Positions 50,604 through 58,532 of a stretch of DNA of 64,000 nt are shown here, piece after piece. Numbering within the stretch: the first letter of the stretch is position 1; each line of letters opens with the position of its first letter. The DNA comes from Curvibacter gracilis ATCC BAA-807. Lineage in GTDB: Bacteria; Pseudomonadota; Gammaproteobacteria; Burkholderiales; Burkholderiaceae_C. The notes beneath the pieces were generated by a model. That model searched no databases. It saw only the letters and a list, made by a program, of their open reading frames with translations, and was not told where the DNA came from. The DNA lies in contig NZ_JADZ01000004.1 of NCBI RefSeq assembly GCF_000518645.1, positions 493,936-557,935 on the forward strand, given 5' to 3'. A program made the position numbers and the translations under genes.

Positions 50604-51947
50604 TCAGACGCTGCCCTGATCCAGCCCGTGCTTTCGGATCTTGTCGTGCAAGGTGGTCTTGGCCACGCCCAGGGCTTCGGCGCTGCGCGCCAGGCTGCCG
50701 CCATGGCGGCGCAGGGCGTCCGCAATCAGGGCCCGTTCAAAGGCTTCGACCGTGCCGGCCAAGGGCTGGGCCTTGGCTGCGCCGGTGGTGCCTGAGAACG
50801 GTGGCGAGCCCCCCTCGATGCCCAGCACGCAGCGCTCGGCCACGTTGCGCAGCTCACGCACATTGCCGGGCCAGGGGTAGGCCATGAGCTGGCGCATGCG
50901 CTCGGCGCTGGTCTCGGGGGCCGGGCGCTGGTGCCGGGCGGCACCTTGCAGCGCAAAGTGCTCAAACAACAAGGGAATGTCTTCACGCCGCTCGCGCAGC
51001 GGCGGCAGGGCCACGGTGGCCACACTCAGCCGGTAGTACAGGTCGGCCCGGAAGCGGCCCTGGTCGGCCAGGGCCAGCAGGTCGGTCTTGGTGGCGGCGA
51101 TCACGCGGCAGTCGATGGGGATCAGCGTGTTGGAGCCCAGGCGCTCCAGCGTGCGCTCCTGCAGCACGCGCAGCAGCTTGATCTGCATGCCCAGCGGCAT
51201 GCTCTCGATCTCGTCGAGGAACAGGGTGCCGCCGTTGGCGTGTTCGATCTTGCCGATGCGTTTCTTGGCCGCACCGGTGTAGGCCCCGGCCTCGTGGCCG
51301 AACATCTCGCTGTCGAACAAGGTGTCGGGCAGGCCACCGCAGTTGATGGCCACAAAATGGCCCTGGCGGCGCGGGCTGGCCTCGTGCAGGCAGCGCGCCA
51401 CCAGCTCTTTGCCGGTGCCGGTCTCGCCCTGGATCAGCACATCGGCCGCGCTGCTGGCCAGGCCCGCCAGCATCTGGCGCAGGCGCTGCATGCCGGGTGC
51501 CTGGCCCAGCAATTGGCCTTCGATGGTGTCGCGCTGGGCCAGTTGGCGGCGCAGCTCGCGCACCTCCAGCACCAGGCGCCGCTTCTCCAGCGCGCGGCGC
51601 ACGGCACTCACCAGGTACTCGGGGGCGAAGGGCTTCTGGATGAAATCGTGGGCGCCATCTTTCATGGCCTGCACGGCCATGGCAATGTCGCCGTGGCCGG
51701 TGATCAGGACCACGGGCAGCTCGGGGTCCAGGGCCATCAATTCGCGCATGAAGGTCAGCCCGTCGCAGCGCGGCAGACGGATGTCGCTGACCACGATGCC
51801 GGCAAAGTCGGGCCCCAGGCGCTTGCGCGCCGCCTCGGCGCTGCCCACGCTGTCGCAGGCAATGCCTTCGAGTTGCAGGGCCTGCTCGCAACCCAGCACG
51901 ATGTCGGGGTCGTCTTCGATGATCAGGACTTTGAGGGCGTCAGTCAT
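50604..51947 (-). CDS. dctD: Sigma-54-dependent response regulator of C4-dicarboxylate transport
   Basis: 447 residues: receiver domain 1-120 (phosphoacceptor in IVVSDIRLPRCDG), AAA+ sigma-54 activator domain from about 145 with Walker A GETGTGKE, the sigma-54 contact loop GAYTGA (a Tyr variant of GAFTGA), Walker B GGTLFLDEIE, and a C-terminal Fis-type helix-turn-helix (GSLARSAEALGVAKTTLHDKIRKHGL). It overlaps dctB by eight bases. Phosphorylated DctD should bind the two palindromes upstream of dctA and activate RNA polymerase carrying sigma-54. Confidence 0.93.
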   Translation of the reverse strand: MTDALKVLIIEDDPDIVLGCEQALQLEGIACDSVGSAEAARKRLGPDFAGIVVSDIRLPRCDGLTFMRELMALDPELPVVLITGHGDIAMAVQAMKDGAHDFIQKPFAPEYLVSAVRRALEKRRLVLEVRELRRQLAQRDTIEGQLLGQAPGMQRLRQMLAGLASSAADVLIQGETGTGKELVARCLHEASPRRQGHFVAINCGGLPDTLFDSEMFGHEAGAYTGAAKKRIGKIEHANGGTLFLDEIESMPLGMQIKLLRVLQERTLERLGSNTLIPIDCRVIAATKTDLLALADQGRFRADLYYRLSVATVALPPLRERREDIPLLFEHFALQGAARHQRPAPETSAERMRQLMAYPWPGNVRELRNVAERCVLGIEGGSPPFSGTTGAAKAQPLAGTVEAFERALIADALRRHGGSLARSAEALGVAKTTLHDKIRKHGLDQGSV

Positions 51948-53862
51948 GAGGGGGGCTCATTGTGTCAGAGGGCTCGTCGGGGGCTCTGGGCAGTTCCAGG
52001 GTGAACACGGCGCCGCCCTCGGGGTGGTTGGCTCCGCTCAGGCTGCCCTGGAACTCGCGCACGATGCCGGCCGACAGGGCCAGGCCCAGGCCCAGGCCCA
52101 CGCCGGCTTCCTTGGTGGTGAAGAAGGGTTCGAACAGGTGGGCCCGCACGGCCTCGGCCAGGCCGGGGCCGTGGTCGCGCACCTGTACCTGCACCCGGTC
52201 GGCCTGCTGGCTACAGCGGATGTCGATGCGCGGTCGCTCGGGGGCGTGAACCGCATCGAGCGCATTGCCGATCAGGTTGATCAACACCTGCTCCAGCCGG
52301 TTGCCATCGCACAGGGCCACCGGGCAGGGGCTGCTGGCAGGGCACTGGATGACGGCCTGGCTTTCGGCGATTCGGCCTTCGAGCACGGCCAGGGCATTGG
52401 CCACCGCCTGGTCCAGCGGCACAGGGCGGCTGGCCACGGGCGACTTGTGGGCGAACGAGCGCAGTTGCCCGGTGATGCGGCCCATGCGGTCGGCCAACTG
52501 GGCCATGCGTTCGAGGTTGGTGCGGGTGGTGGCCAGGTCGCCGCGCTCCAGAAATCGCAGGCTGTTGCCCGACAGGGTGCGCAGCGCGGTCAGGGGCTGG
52601 TTCAGCTCGTGCGCGATGCCGGTGGACAGCTGGCCGATGGCGGCCAGCTTGCCGGCCTGCACCAGCTCGTCCTGGGCTGCACGCAGGTTGGCCTCGGTGC
52701 GGGTGCGCTCCGTCACCTCGGCCTGCAGTCGGTGGTTGCTGGCCCACAGATCGGCGGTGCGCTGCTCCACCTTGCGCTCCAGCTCGTCGTGGGCGGCCTG
52801 CAGGGCCTCGCGCGCGGCCAGCCGGTCTTTCAGGTGGCGGCGGCGTTCGTTGAGCATCAGGCCCAGCACGAACAGCAACGCCGCACCGATGAGGGCGATC
52901 AGGGCGTGGCTTTGGGCAATCTCGTCGACCTGCTCCAGGTGCGAGAGCACGGTCAGGGTCCAGGGGGTGCCGGGCAAGGCCCGCGACTGCGCCAGAAAGC
53001 GGCCGGCCACAGGGTAGACCGAGACCATCTCGGGGCGCTCTTTGGCGATGCTGACCAGGCGGGCGCCGTGGTCCAGCTCGCGCAGCTCACGCAGGCCCAG
53101 GGGCTTCAGGGCGCGGCGGTTGTACTGCTGGGTCTGGTCGAAGGCCTTGGCCGTGGCCTCGTCCAGCGTGCGCAGGGTGGTGAACTTCCAGTCGGGCACC
53201 GAGCCCAGGATGACCACGCCGTTCTCGTCGCTGACCAGCACCGGGGCCTCCACCGTGGTCCAGGATTGTTCGAGCTGGTCCAGGCTGACCTTGATCACGG
53301 CAATGCCCTGGGTGCCGCGGGCATCGACCAGGGTCGAGGCCAGGTAGTAGCCCGGTTCACCCCGGGTGGTGCCGATGCCGAAGAAGCGACCGCTGCCCTG
53401 GGCCACGGCATCGCGGAAATACGGGCGAAACGACAGGTTCTCACCCAGGTAGCTGTCGGCGCGGCGCCAGTTGCTGGTGGCCAGCACCAGGCCCTGGGGG
53501 TTGATCACATAGATGGCCAGGGTGCCGGCCCGGTCGTTGAGCTGCTCCAGGTAGGCATTGACCTTGTTCGGCGGCTTCTGGCCAGCCGGGTGGGCCAGCA
53601 GGTCCAGCACCTCGGCCTGCAGCTCCAGGGTGCCGGGCAGGAAGGCGTATTTGCCGATCTCGCGCTCCAGGCTGGCGGCATACAGGTCCAGCCTGTGCAG
53701 GCCGGTGGCCTGGATCTCGGCCAGGCCCAGGCGCTGCGCCATCTGGTAGGCACCCAGGCTGCTCAGGCCCATCAGGGCCAGCAGCAGCAACAGGATGGGG
53801 GCAAAGCGCGGTGCACGCTGCAGGTGGCGTGCAAAGGTGCTAAAGAGAAACTTTGGAGGCAT
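51940..53862 (-). CDS. dctB: C4-dicarboxylate sensor histidine kinase
   Basis: 640 residues, inner membrane. Two helices (about 20-40 and 310-330) flank a large periplasmic PAS/Cache-like sensor, where SNWRRADSYLGENLSFRPYFRDAVAQGSGRFFGIGTTRGEPGYYLA is typical of DctB. A coiled coil follows (RLAAREALQAAHDELERKVEQRTADL), then the dimerisation domain with the phosphorylated histidine in GIAHELNQPLTALRTLSG, and an HATPase domain with the N box (LINLIGNALDAV) and DHGPGLAE. It phosphorylates DctD in response to succinate-like acids. Confidence 0.93.
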   Translation of the reverse strand: MPPKFLFSTFARHLQRAPRFAPILLLLLALMGLSSLGAYQMAQRLGLAEIQATGLHRLDLYAASLEREIGKYAFLPGTLELQAEVLDLLAHPAGQKPPNKVNAYLEQLNDRAGTLAIYVINPQGLVLATSNWRRADSYLGENLSFRPYFRDAVAQGSGRFFGIGTTRGEPGYYLASTLVDARGTQGIAVIKVSLDQLEQSWTTVEAPVLVSDENGVVILGSVPDWKFTTLRTLDEATAKAFDQTQQYNRRALKPLGLRELRELDHGARLVSIAKERPEMVSVYPVAGRFLAQSRALPGTPWTLTVLSHLEQVDEIAQSHALIALIGAALLFVLGLMLNERRRHLKDRLAAREALQAAHDELERKVEQRTADLWASNHRLQAEVTERTRTEANLRAAQDELVQAGKLAAIGQLSTGIAHELNQPLTALRTLSGNSLRFLERGDLATTRTNLERMAQLADRMGRITGQLRSFAHKSPVASRPVPLDQAVANALAVLEGRIAESQAVIQCPASSPCPVALCDGNRLEQVLINLIGNALDAVHAPERPRIDIRCSQQADRVQVQVRDHGPGLAEAVRAHLFEPFFTTKEAGVGLGLGLALSAGIVREFQGSLSGANHPEGGAVFTLELPRAPDEPSDTMSPPHD

Positions 53863-53892
53863 GGGCGGCTGACGGAGATGGTAGCAGTGCCG

Positions 53893-53910
53893 CCAGCCCC
53901 CGGGGGCTGG
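53893..53910. repeat. Perfect GC palindrome in the dctA-dctB gap
   Basis: CCAGCCCCCGGGGGCTGG, an 18-base perfect palindrome in the 54-base interval between the end of dctA and the start of dctB (both read on the minus strand downstream order aside, dctB starts at 53862). It has no T run, so it is not a standard terminator, but an RNA stem here could reduce read-through or protect the dctA transcript. Confidence 0.5.
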
Positions 53911-53916
53911 AGGGCC

Positions 53917-55224
53917 TCAGGCGCGGGCGGCCACGGCGCTGTCGTCACCTTCCACCGGCAGCGCTTCTTCGGCTTCGGCCAGGGCCGGGTCCACGGGCGA
54001 GATGGCGCCTTCCCACTTGGCCACCACGGCGGTGGCGATCGCGTTGCCCAGCACGTTGGTCATGGTGCGCCCCATGTCCAGGAAGTGGTCGATGCCCAGG
54101 ATCAGCAGCACGCCCGCTTCAGGCAGCTTGAACATCGGCAGCACGGCGGCCACCACCACCAGCGAGGCGCGCGGCACCCCGGCAATGCCCTTGCTCGACA
54201 CCATCAGCACCAGCAGCATGGTGATCTGCGCGCTCAGCGGCATGTCGATGCCGTAGGCCTGGGCGATGAAGATGGCCGCGAAGGTGGTGTAGATCATCGA
54301 GCCGTCGAGGTTGAACGAATAGCCCAGCGGCAGCACGAAGCCGGTCACGCGCGGGCTCACGCCAAACTTTTCGAGCTGTTCCATCAGCTTGGGGTAGACC
54401 GATTCGCTGCTGGCGGTCGAGAAGCCGATCAGCATCGGTGTGCGCACCAGCTTGACCAGGCGGAACACATCGCGGCCCAGCACCAGGTAGCCTGCGGCGA
54501 TCAACACCAACCACAGGGCGGCCAGGGCCAGGTAGAAGCTCAGCATGAAGCGGCCGAACACGCTCAGCATGCCAATGCCCTGGGTGGTGATGGCGCCGGC
54601 CACGGCACCGAACACGCCCACGGGGGCAAAGCGCATCACGTAATCGGTGACCTTGAGCATCACGTGCACCACCTCATCGAGGGTGGCCACCAGCGAACGG
54701 GCGGCCTGGTTGTGCAGGTGCCCCAGGGCCAGACCGAAGAACAGCGAGAACACCAGGATCTGCAGGATCGAGTTGCTGGCCATCGACTCGACGATGCTCT
54801 TGGGGAACACCTGGGTGATGAACTCTTTGAGGTTGAGCGATCCGGTCTTGAGCTGGGTGCTCGTGCCCGCATCGGGCAGCGGCACGCTCAAGGCGGCGCC
54901 GGGCTGCAGCAGGTTGGCAATCACCAGGCCCAGCAGCAGCGAGACCAGCGAGGCGCTCAGAAACCAGCCCACGGCGCGGGTGCCGATGCGGCCCACGGCC
55001 TTCGAGTCACCCATGTTGGCCAGCCCGGCGGCCAGCGTGGCAAAAACCAGCGGCGCAATGATCATCTTGATCATGCGCAGGAAGATGTCGGTCAGGATGC
55101 TGAAGTAGCCCGCGATGTCTTTCGCGGCTTCGGGGCTGGGGGCATATTCATGGCAGGCATAGCCGACCAGCACGCCCAGGACCATGGCCAGGATGACCAG
55201 GGTGGTCAAGCGATTGAGTTTCAT
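53917..55224 (-). CDS. dctA: C4-dicarboxylate/proton (or sodium) symporter
   Basis: 435 residues of the dicarboxylate/amino acid:cation symporter family. LVFATLAAGLANMGDSKAVGRIG, the serine-rich hairpin region FSTASSESVYPKLMEQLEKFGV, the PLGYSFNLDGSMIYTTFAAIFIAQ motif and SSKGIAGVPRASLVVVAAVL are hallmarks of DctA. It imports succinate, fumarate and malate. The ATG at 55224 is chosen because MKLNRLTTLVILAMVLG starts the first helix. A sigma-54 promoter and two activator palindromes are present upstream, so it is controlled by the adjacent DctBD. Confidence 0.95.
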   Translation of the reverse strand: MKLNRLTTLVILAMVLGVLVGYACHEYAPSPEAAKDIAGYFSILTDIFLRMIKMIIAPLVFATLAAGLANMGDSKAVGRIGTRAVGWFLSASLVSLLLGLVIANLLQPGAALSVPLPDAGTSTQLKTGSLNLKEFITQVFPKSIVESMASNSILQILVFSLFFGLALGHLHNQAARSLVATLDEVVHVMLKVTDYVMRFAPVGVFGAVAGAITTQGIGMLSVFGRFMLSFYLALAALWLVLIAAGYLVLGRDVFRLVKLVRTPMLIGFSTASSESVYPKLMEQLEKFGVSPRVTGFVLPLGYSFNLDGSMIYTTFAAIFIAQAYGIDMPLSAQITMLLVLMVSSKGIAGVPRASLVVVAAVLPMFKLPEAGVLLILGIDHFLDMGRTMTNVLGNAIATAVVAKWEGAISPVDPALAEAEEALPVEGDDSAVAARA

Positions 55225-55393
55225 GTTGTTTTCCGATGGATGCGATCTGTCGTCCGAGGGGGCGGAAGTCCCTGTCGACCAGGCCGCACCCAGCCCACGC
55301 CCGGCCACCCGTTGAAGGGGGCGCTGCGCGAATCGGGTCAGTTCTTGTCTCCAGGAAATTCAGGGCCACGCCAGGCGCAGCCGCCTTCTGTTT

Positions 55394-55409
55394 TGCACGG
55401 AGCGTGCCA
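55394..55409 (-). promoter_or_regulatory. Sigma-54 promoter of dctA
   Basis: Minus-strand TGGCACGCTCCGTGCA. The invariant GG and GC doublets are spaced by exactly ten bases and the -24 half is a perfect TGGCACG. The predicted transcription start is about 55383, giving a leader of about 160 bases before dctA. Confidence 0.85.
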
Positions 55410-55473
55410 GTCCTTGCCGTGCGCAAGAGGCTTGATTTGAAAGGGAAATTTCGGACCCCTGGCAGGCTTCTGG

Positions 55474-55486
55474 TCGGAAATCCGAA
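55474..55486. promoter_or_regulatory. DctD-type upstream activator palindrome, promoter-proximal
   Basis: TCGGAAATCCGAA, sharing the CGGAAATCCG core with the copy 33 bases further upstream. It lies about 65 bases before the -24 element of the dctA promoter. The core resembles the tandem DctD sites known from rhizobial dctA. Confidence 0.8.
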
Positions 55487-55505
55487 TCCTGCGTCCGGAT
55501 GGGTG

Positions 55506-55519
55506 TTCGGAAATCCGAA
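55506..55519. promoter_or_regulatory. DctD-type upstream activator palindrome, distal
   Basis: TTCGGAAATCCGAA, a perfect 14-base palindrome apart from its AAAT centre. The centre-to-centre distance to the proximal copy is about three helical turns, placing both on one DNA face. Confidence 0.8.
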
Positions 55520-55575
55520 TGCTTGGCGCCGTTGCGGCAACTGGCCCCGATCTGCACAGGGTTTTAAAAAATCAT

Positions 55576-55604
55576 TCGACAGGCATGTTCTTGTTTTTTA
55601 AGAT
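55576..55604 (+). promoter_or_regulatory. Sigma-70-type promoter of the ytfE-like gene
   Basis: -35 TCGACA (55576-55581), 17-base spacer, -10 TAAGAT (55599-55604). The -10 overlaps the left arm of the NsrR-like operator, so repressor binding would block polymerase. Confidence 0.6.
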
Positions 55605-55622
55605 GTGCAAGTAATACATCTA
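55600..55622 (+). promoter_or_regulatory. Probable NsrR operator
   Basis: A 23-base site with left arm AAGATGT (55600-55606) and right arm ACATCTA (55616-55622) around a nine-base centre GCAAGTAAT. Length and outer arms agree with the NsrR consensus (AAGATG..., ...CATCTT). It lies 18 bases before the start of the nitrosative-stress repair gene, a standard NsrR target. Confidence 0.75.
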
Positions 55623-55640
55623 TTTAAAAAGGACCTCTCC

Positions 55641-56384
55641 ATGAACACCGCCGAGCTCGAACCCACAGCCGCCCAGGCCACGGCCAACCCCCTCATTGAC
55701 CAGGCCCTGGGTCGCATTGCGGTACAACTGCCGGGTGCCACAGCGGTGTTCCGCCGCCTCAAGCTCGACTTTTGCTGTGGGGGTCAGATCAGCCTGGGTC
55801 AGGCGGCACAAGACAAGGGGCTGGACCTGGCGGCGCTGCTGCGCGAACTGGGCGGCCTGCAGCGTGACGACACCCCCACGGCACCGGTGCAGGCGCCGGC
55901 CCTCATCGACCACATCCTGGAGCGTTTTCACGCGGTGCACCGCGAGCAGCTGCCCGAGCTGATCCGCATGGCACGCCGGGTCGAGGCGGTGCACCGTGAT
56001 CATCCCCAGGTTCCGGCCGGCCTGGCCGCGCACCTGGAGCACATGGAGCAAGAGCTGCTGGACCACATGGCCAAGGAGGAGAACGTGCTGTTCCCCATGC
56101 TCAAGGCCGGCGGCAACGCCTTTGTACCGCAACCGATCGCCATGATGCGCCATGAGCATGTGTCCCACGGCGCCGAACTGGCCCGCATGCTGGCCCTGGC
56201 CCACGACATGGTGCCGCCCCCCGGGGCCTGCAACACCTGGCAGGCGCTGTATGCCGGGCTGCAGCAGTTCCATGACGACCTGATCCAGCACATCCACCTC
56301 GAAAACAACCTGTTGTTTCCGCAGTTCGAGCCGGCCATGGCCCAGGCGGCCGGTGCGTGCGAAGGGGCTTGTTCCTGCGCATGA
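55641..56384 (+). CDS. ytfE: Iron-sulfur cluster repair di-iron protein (YtfE/RIC/ScdA family)
   Basis: 247 residues. The N-terminal ScdA domain contains the DFCCGGQ motif (near residue 44). The hemerythrin-like di-iron domain follows, with histidines and glutamates in RFHAVHREQLPEL, HLEHMEQELLDHMAKEENVLFPML, MRHEHVSHGAELA and IHLENNLLFPQFE. It repairs iron-sulfur clusters damaged by nitric oxide or peroxide. The ATG at 55641 is preceded by AAAAGGA. The likely NsrR operator upstream agrees with its role. A Cys-containing tail (CEGACSCA) ends the protein. Confidence 0.94.
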   Translation: MNTAELEPTAAQATANPLIDQALGRIAVQLPGATAVFRRLKLDFCCGGQISLGQAAQDKGLDLAALLRELGGLQRDDTPTAPVQAPALIDHILERFHAVHREQLPELIRMARRVEAVHRDHPQVPAGLAAHLEHMEQELLDHMAKEENVLFPMLKAGGNAFVPQPIAMMRHEHVSHGAELARMLALAHDMVPPPGACNTWQALYAGLQQFHDDLIQHIHLENNLLFPQFEPAMAQAAGACEGACSCA

Positions 56385-56456
56385 AGGCTGTCGCGCGGTG
56401 AGGGTTTGCCGCATGATGTCCTGTGATGCCACCATCTGCCACCTGCTTCGCCCGCC

Positions 56457-57017
56457 ATGAACGCCACCGTCCGACTCGCCAACCCCTCTTTGCTGCCCGG
56501 CCGCCCCGGGCCAGACGCCAGCTATGCGGCCCCTTACGAGATGCTGGCCGCATGCCACGACAAGGTGCTGCGCATGCTCGACCTGCTGGAACGCCTGCAG
56601 GCCCACCTGCGTGAACAGGGGCCTGACGGCCAGGCGGCGCAGGCCGCGCAGGCCGCGCGCGACGTGATGCGCTACTTTGACCTGGCCGCGCCGCTGCACC
56701 ATGAAGACGAGGAGCGGCATGTGTTCCCGCTGCTGTTGCACAGCGGCAACCCGGCCTGGGTGGCCCTGGCTGGGCGATTGCAGCAGGAGCACCGCGCCAT
56801 GGCCCCGGCCTGGGCGGCGCTGCGCCAACAGCTTGAACGGGTGGCTGCGGGTCAGGGCCAGTCGCTGCAGGCCGAGGGCTTTGCCAGCCTGTACCGTGCC
56901 CACCTGCAGGCCGAAGACGAACTGGCCTACCCAAGCGCGCGTGGCCTGTGCAACGAGGCCTTGAGCGCTGAAATGAGCCGCGACATGATGCAGCGCCGAG
57001 GCTTGCCGGGGCTGTGA
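56457..57017 (+). CDS. Hemerythrin-domain protein
   Basis: 186 residues, one four-helix hemerythrin-like domain. Candidate iron ligands are in AACHDKVLRMLDLL, LHHEDEERHVFPLLL, LQQEHRAMAPAWAALR and YRAHLQAEDELAYPSA. It may sense or store oxygen or nitric oxide. It follows the ytfE-like gene by 72 bases on the same strand and probably shares its NsrR control. Confidence 0.85.
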   Translation: MNATVRLANPSLLPGRPGPDASYAAPYEMLAACHDKVLRMLDLLERLQAHLREQGPDGQAAQAAQAARDVMRYFDLAAPLHHEDEERHVFPLLLHSGNPAWVALAGRLQQEHRAMAPAWAALRQQLERVAAGQGQSLQAEGFASLYRAHLQAEDELAYPSARGLCNEALSAEMSRDMMQRRGLPGL

Positions 57018-57188
57018 CGCCCCCGATCAAGGGGTGATGAAAAGCGGGCCCGCCTCGCCAGGGTGGATTCATGTCTGCCCACCATTGAGAAACTGAAAGA
57101 AAAGGCGTTCAGACTTGGAGCGAGGCAGGCCCTGAAACAGCCTGCAGGGCAGGGTGGCCGGCCCGGGCCAGGTAGCGGGTCTTCCGGG

Positions 57189-57452
57189 CTAGGCGCCTTG
57201 CGCGGCGGCGGGCCGGTCGAGGTGCTCGCGGATGACGGTGCTCAGCTCGTCCAGCGTCAGGCGTTCTCTGGCGCTTTCCACGCGTTCCTCGGGAATGCGC
57301 ACCTGGAAGGCATCTTCCAGCGCGAAGACAAACTCCATCAACGACAAGGAATCCAGGCCCAGGTCCTGCAAGGTGGCGCTGGGCTTGATCAGCGCCCCCT
57401 CCACGTGAAATTTGTCCATCAGGATCTGCTGGACGGTGTGCTCGATGTTCAT
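57189..57452 (-). CDS. Acyl carrier protein (orphan)
   Basis: 87 residues. The phosphopantetheine attachment serine is in DLGLDSLSLMEFVFALED (Ser near residue 36); flanking helices are typical. No fatty-acid, polyketide or peptide synthetase gene lies nearby. It follows the PepSY gene by 61 bases on the same strand, downstream of a Fur box, so it may be iron-regulated. It could serve a siderophore or specialised lipid pathway encoded elsewhere. Confidence 0.88.
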   Translation of the reverse strand: MNIEHTVQQILMDKFHVEGALIKPSATLQDLGLDSLSLMEFVFALEDAFQVRIPEERVESARERLTLDELSTVIREHLDRPAAAQGA

Positions 57453-57513
57453 GGGGGTGTTTGAAGCAGGTGTTGTCTGTGTGAGGGGCGTTTGGCGGGC
57501 CGGGCCGGGCGGC

Positions 57514-58212
57514 TTACAGGCGGGCCAGGACCATGCCCAGTGCCGTCAGCACCGAGACACTGAAGATGCCCACCCCCACGGCGCGTCGGCGGTTCATCTG
57601 CACCCACAGGATCACGCCCGAGATCGACAGAAAGACCATGCTGCCCGCGATCGTGTCGACCAGCAGGATCCAGGGCACGGTCATGCCCGTGCCCTTGTGC
57701 AGATTGGTCAGCGCAGCGATGAAGCCGTGCTGTGTGGTGTTGATGCCGACGGAGCGGTTGCCCTTCCAGTACTCGACCTGCACGGTCTCGTGCGGGCCAC
57801 CGAAGTTGAACACCCAGCGCTCCGGCTGGCGCGGCGCCTCACCCTGAGTGGCGCCTTTTTCGGCCCAGGGCAGGGCTTTGGCGGGGTCGATGCGCACGCT
57901 GTTGGGCGGGCCCGAGAAGCCCAGCGCGGGGGCCAGCCATTGGCCCATGGCCTCGGGGGTGCTGGGGGGCGGGTCGGCCAGCGCCATCTGGGCATGGCTT
58001 TTCTGCTGGTTCAAGGGCAGCTTGAGCACGGCCCGGTGGTTCAGCCAGATGCCGCTCAGGCCAAAGACCAGGCCCAGCAAGGCGCCCCACAGCCCGATCC
58101 AGCCGTGGGTCTTGCGCACCCAATGCACAAAGCGCGAGTAGGTCTGGTGGCGGCGTTTGGCGCGGGCGGCATCTGCCGACGGGTTCTTGGCGCTGGCTTC
58201 TAGGGTTGTCAT
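57514..58212 (-). CDS. PepSY-associated membrane protein
   Basis: 232 residues. It has a cytosolic basic N-terminus, a first helix WIGLWGALLGLVFGLSGIWLNHR, a periplasmic region with a PepSY-like segment (VEYWKGNRSVGINTTQHGFIAALTNLHKGTG), then two C-terminal helices (WILLVDTIAGSMVFLSISGVILWVQ and a last one ending LTALGMVLARL). Such proteins are common beside TonB receptors and some reduce ferric siderophores at the inner membrane. The ATG at 58212 avoids a long N-terminal extension that overlaps the Fur box. Confidence 0.8.
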   Translation of the reverse strand: MTTLEASAKNPSADAARAKRRHQTYSRFVHWVRKTHGWIGLWGALLGLVFGLSGIWLNHRAVLKLPLNQQKSHAQMALADPPPSTPEAMGQWLAPALGFSGPPNSVRIDPAKALPWAEKGATQGEAPRQPERWVFNFGGPHETVQVEYWKGNRSVGINTTQHGFIAALTNLHKGTGMTVPWILLVDTIAGSMVFLSISGVILWVQMNRRRAVGVGIFSVSVLTALGMVLARL

Positions 58213-58288
58213 GGCAACAAGGCGTGGGTGGGGCGGGGCACTGGATCGGTGCTTTTCTGTCAAGGGGGCAGGTGACCGTTCAGACATC

Positions 58289-58309
58289 GAATGATAACCA
58301 TTATCATCT
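58289..58309. promoter_or_regulatory. Fur box
   Basis: Core ATGATAACCATTATCAT (58291-58307), a perfect dyad around CCA that matches the Fur consensus closely. It lies in the 320-base divergent region between the PepSY gene (start 58212) and the TonB receptor (start 58533) and is nearer to the former. Confidence 0.88.
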
Positions 58310-58354
58310 AATCCAATGACCTGCCAGCGAGAAGTCTTCTTCATGAAGGTGTCT

Positions 58355-58374
58355 CAAATAAGAATAAATCTCAT
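58355..58374. promoter_or_regulatory. Second, weaker Fur-like site
   Basis: CAAATAAGAATAAATCTCAT. It has the AATAAGAAT/ATTCTTATT character of degenerate Fur boxes and lies about 160 bases before the TonB receptor start, so it may control the haem operon directly. Confidence 0.4.
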
Positions 58375-58532
58375 CTAGAATGCAAACAACGCTGGGGTCA
58401 AAAGCCCGGCGCCAAGCCCTTTGCCGTCCTGGCCGTCTGGCTGGGATGCTGTCCTCGGGCTTTCTTTCGTCACACCCTCTGCACCAGCAAGCGCTTGCCA
58501 GCCAGTGCCTAAATTCAGTTTTAGGAACCACC

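Noticed and set aside
51322-55440. A 1372-codon plus-strand open frame
   Set aside because: It lies antisense to dctD, dctB and dctA, which have unmistakable domains; its composition is the Gln/His/Gly-rich pattern of antisense frames in GC-rich DNA.
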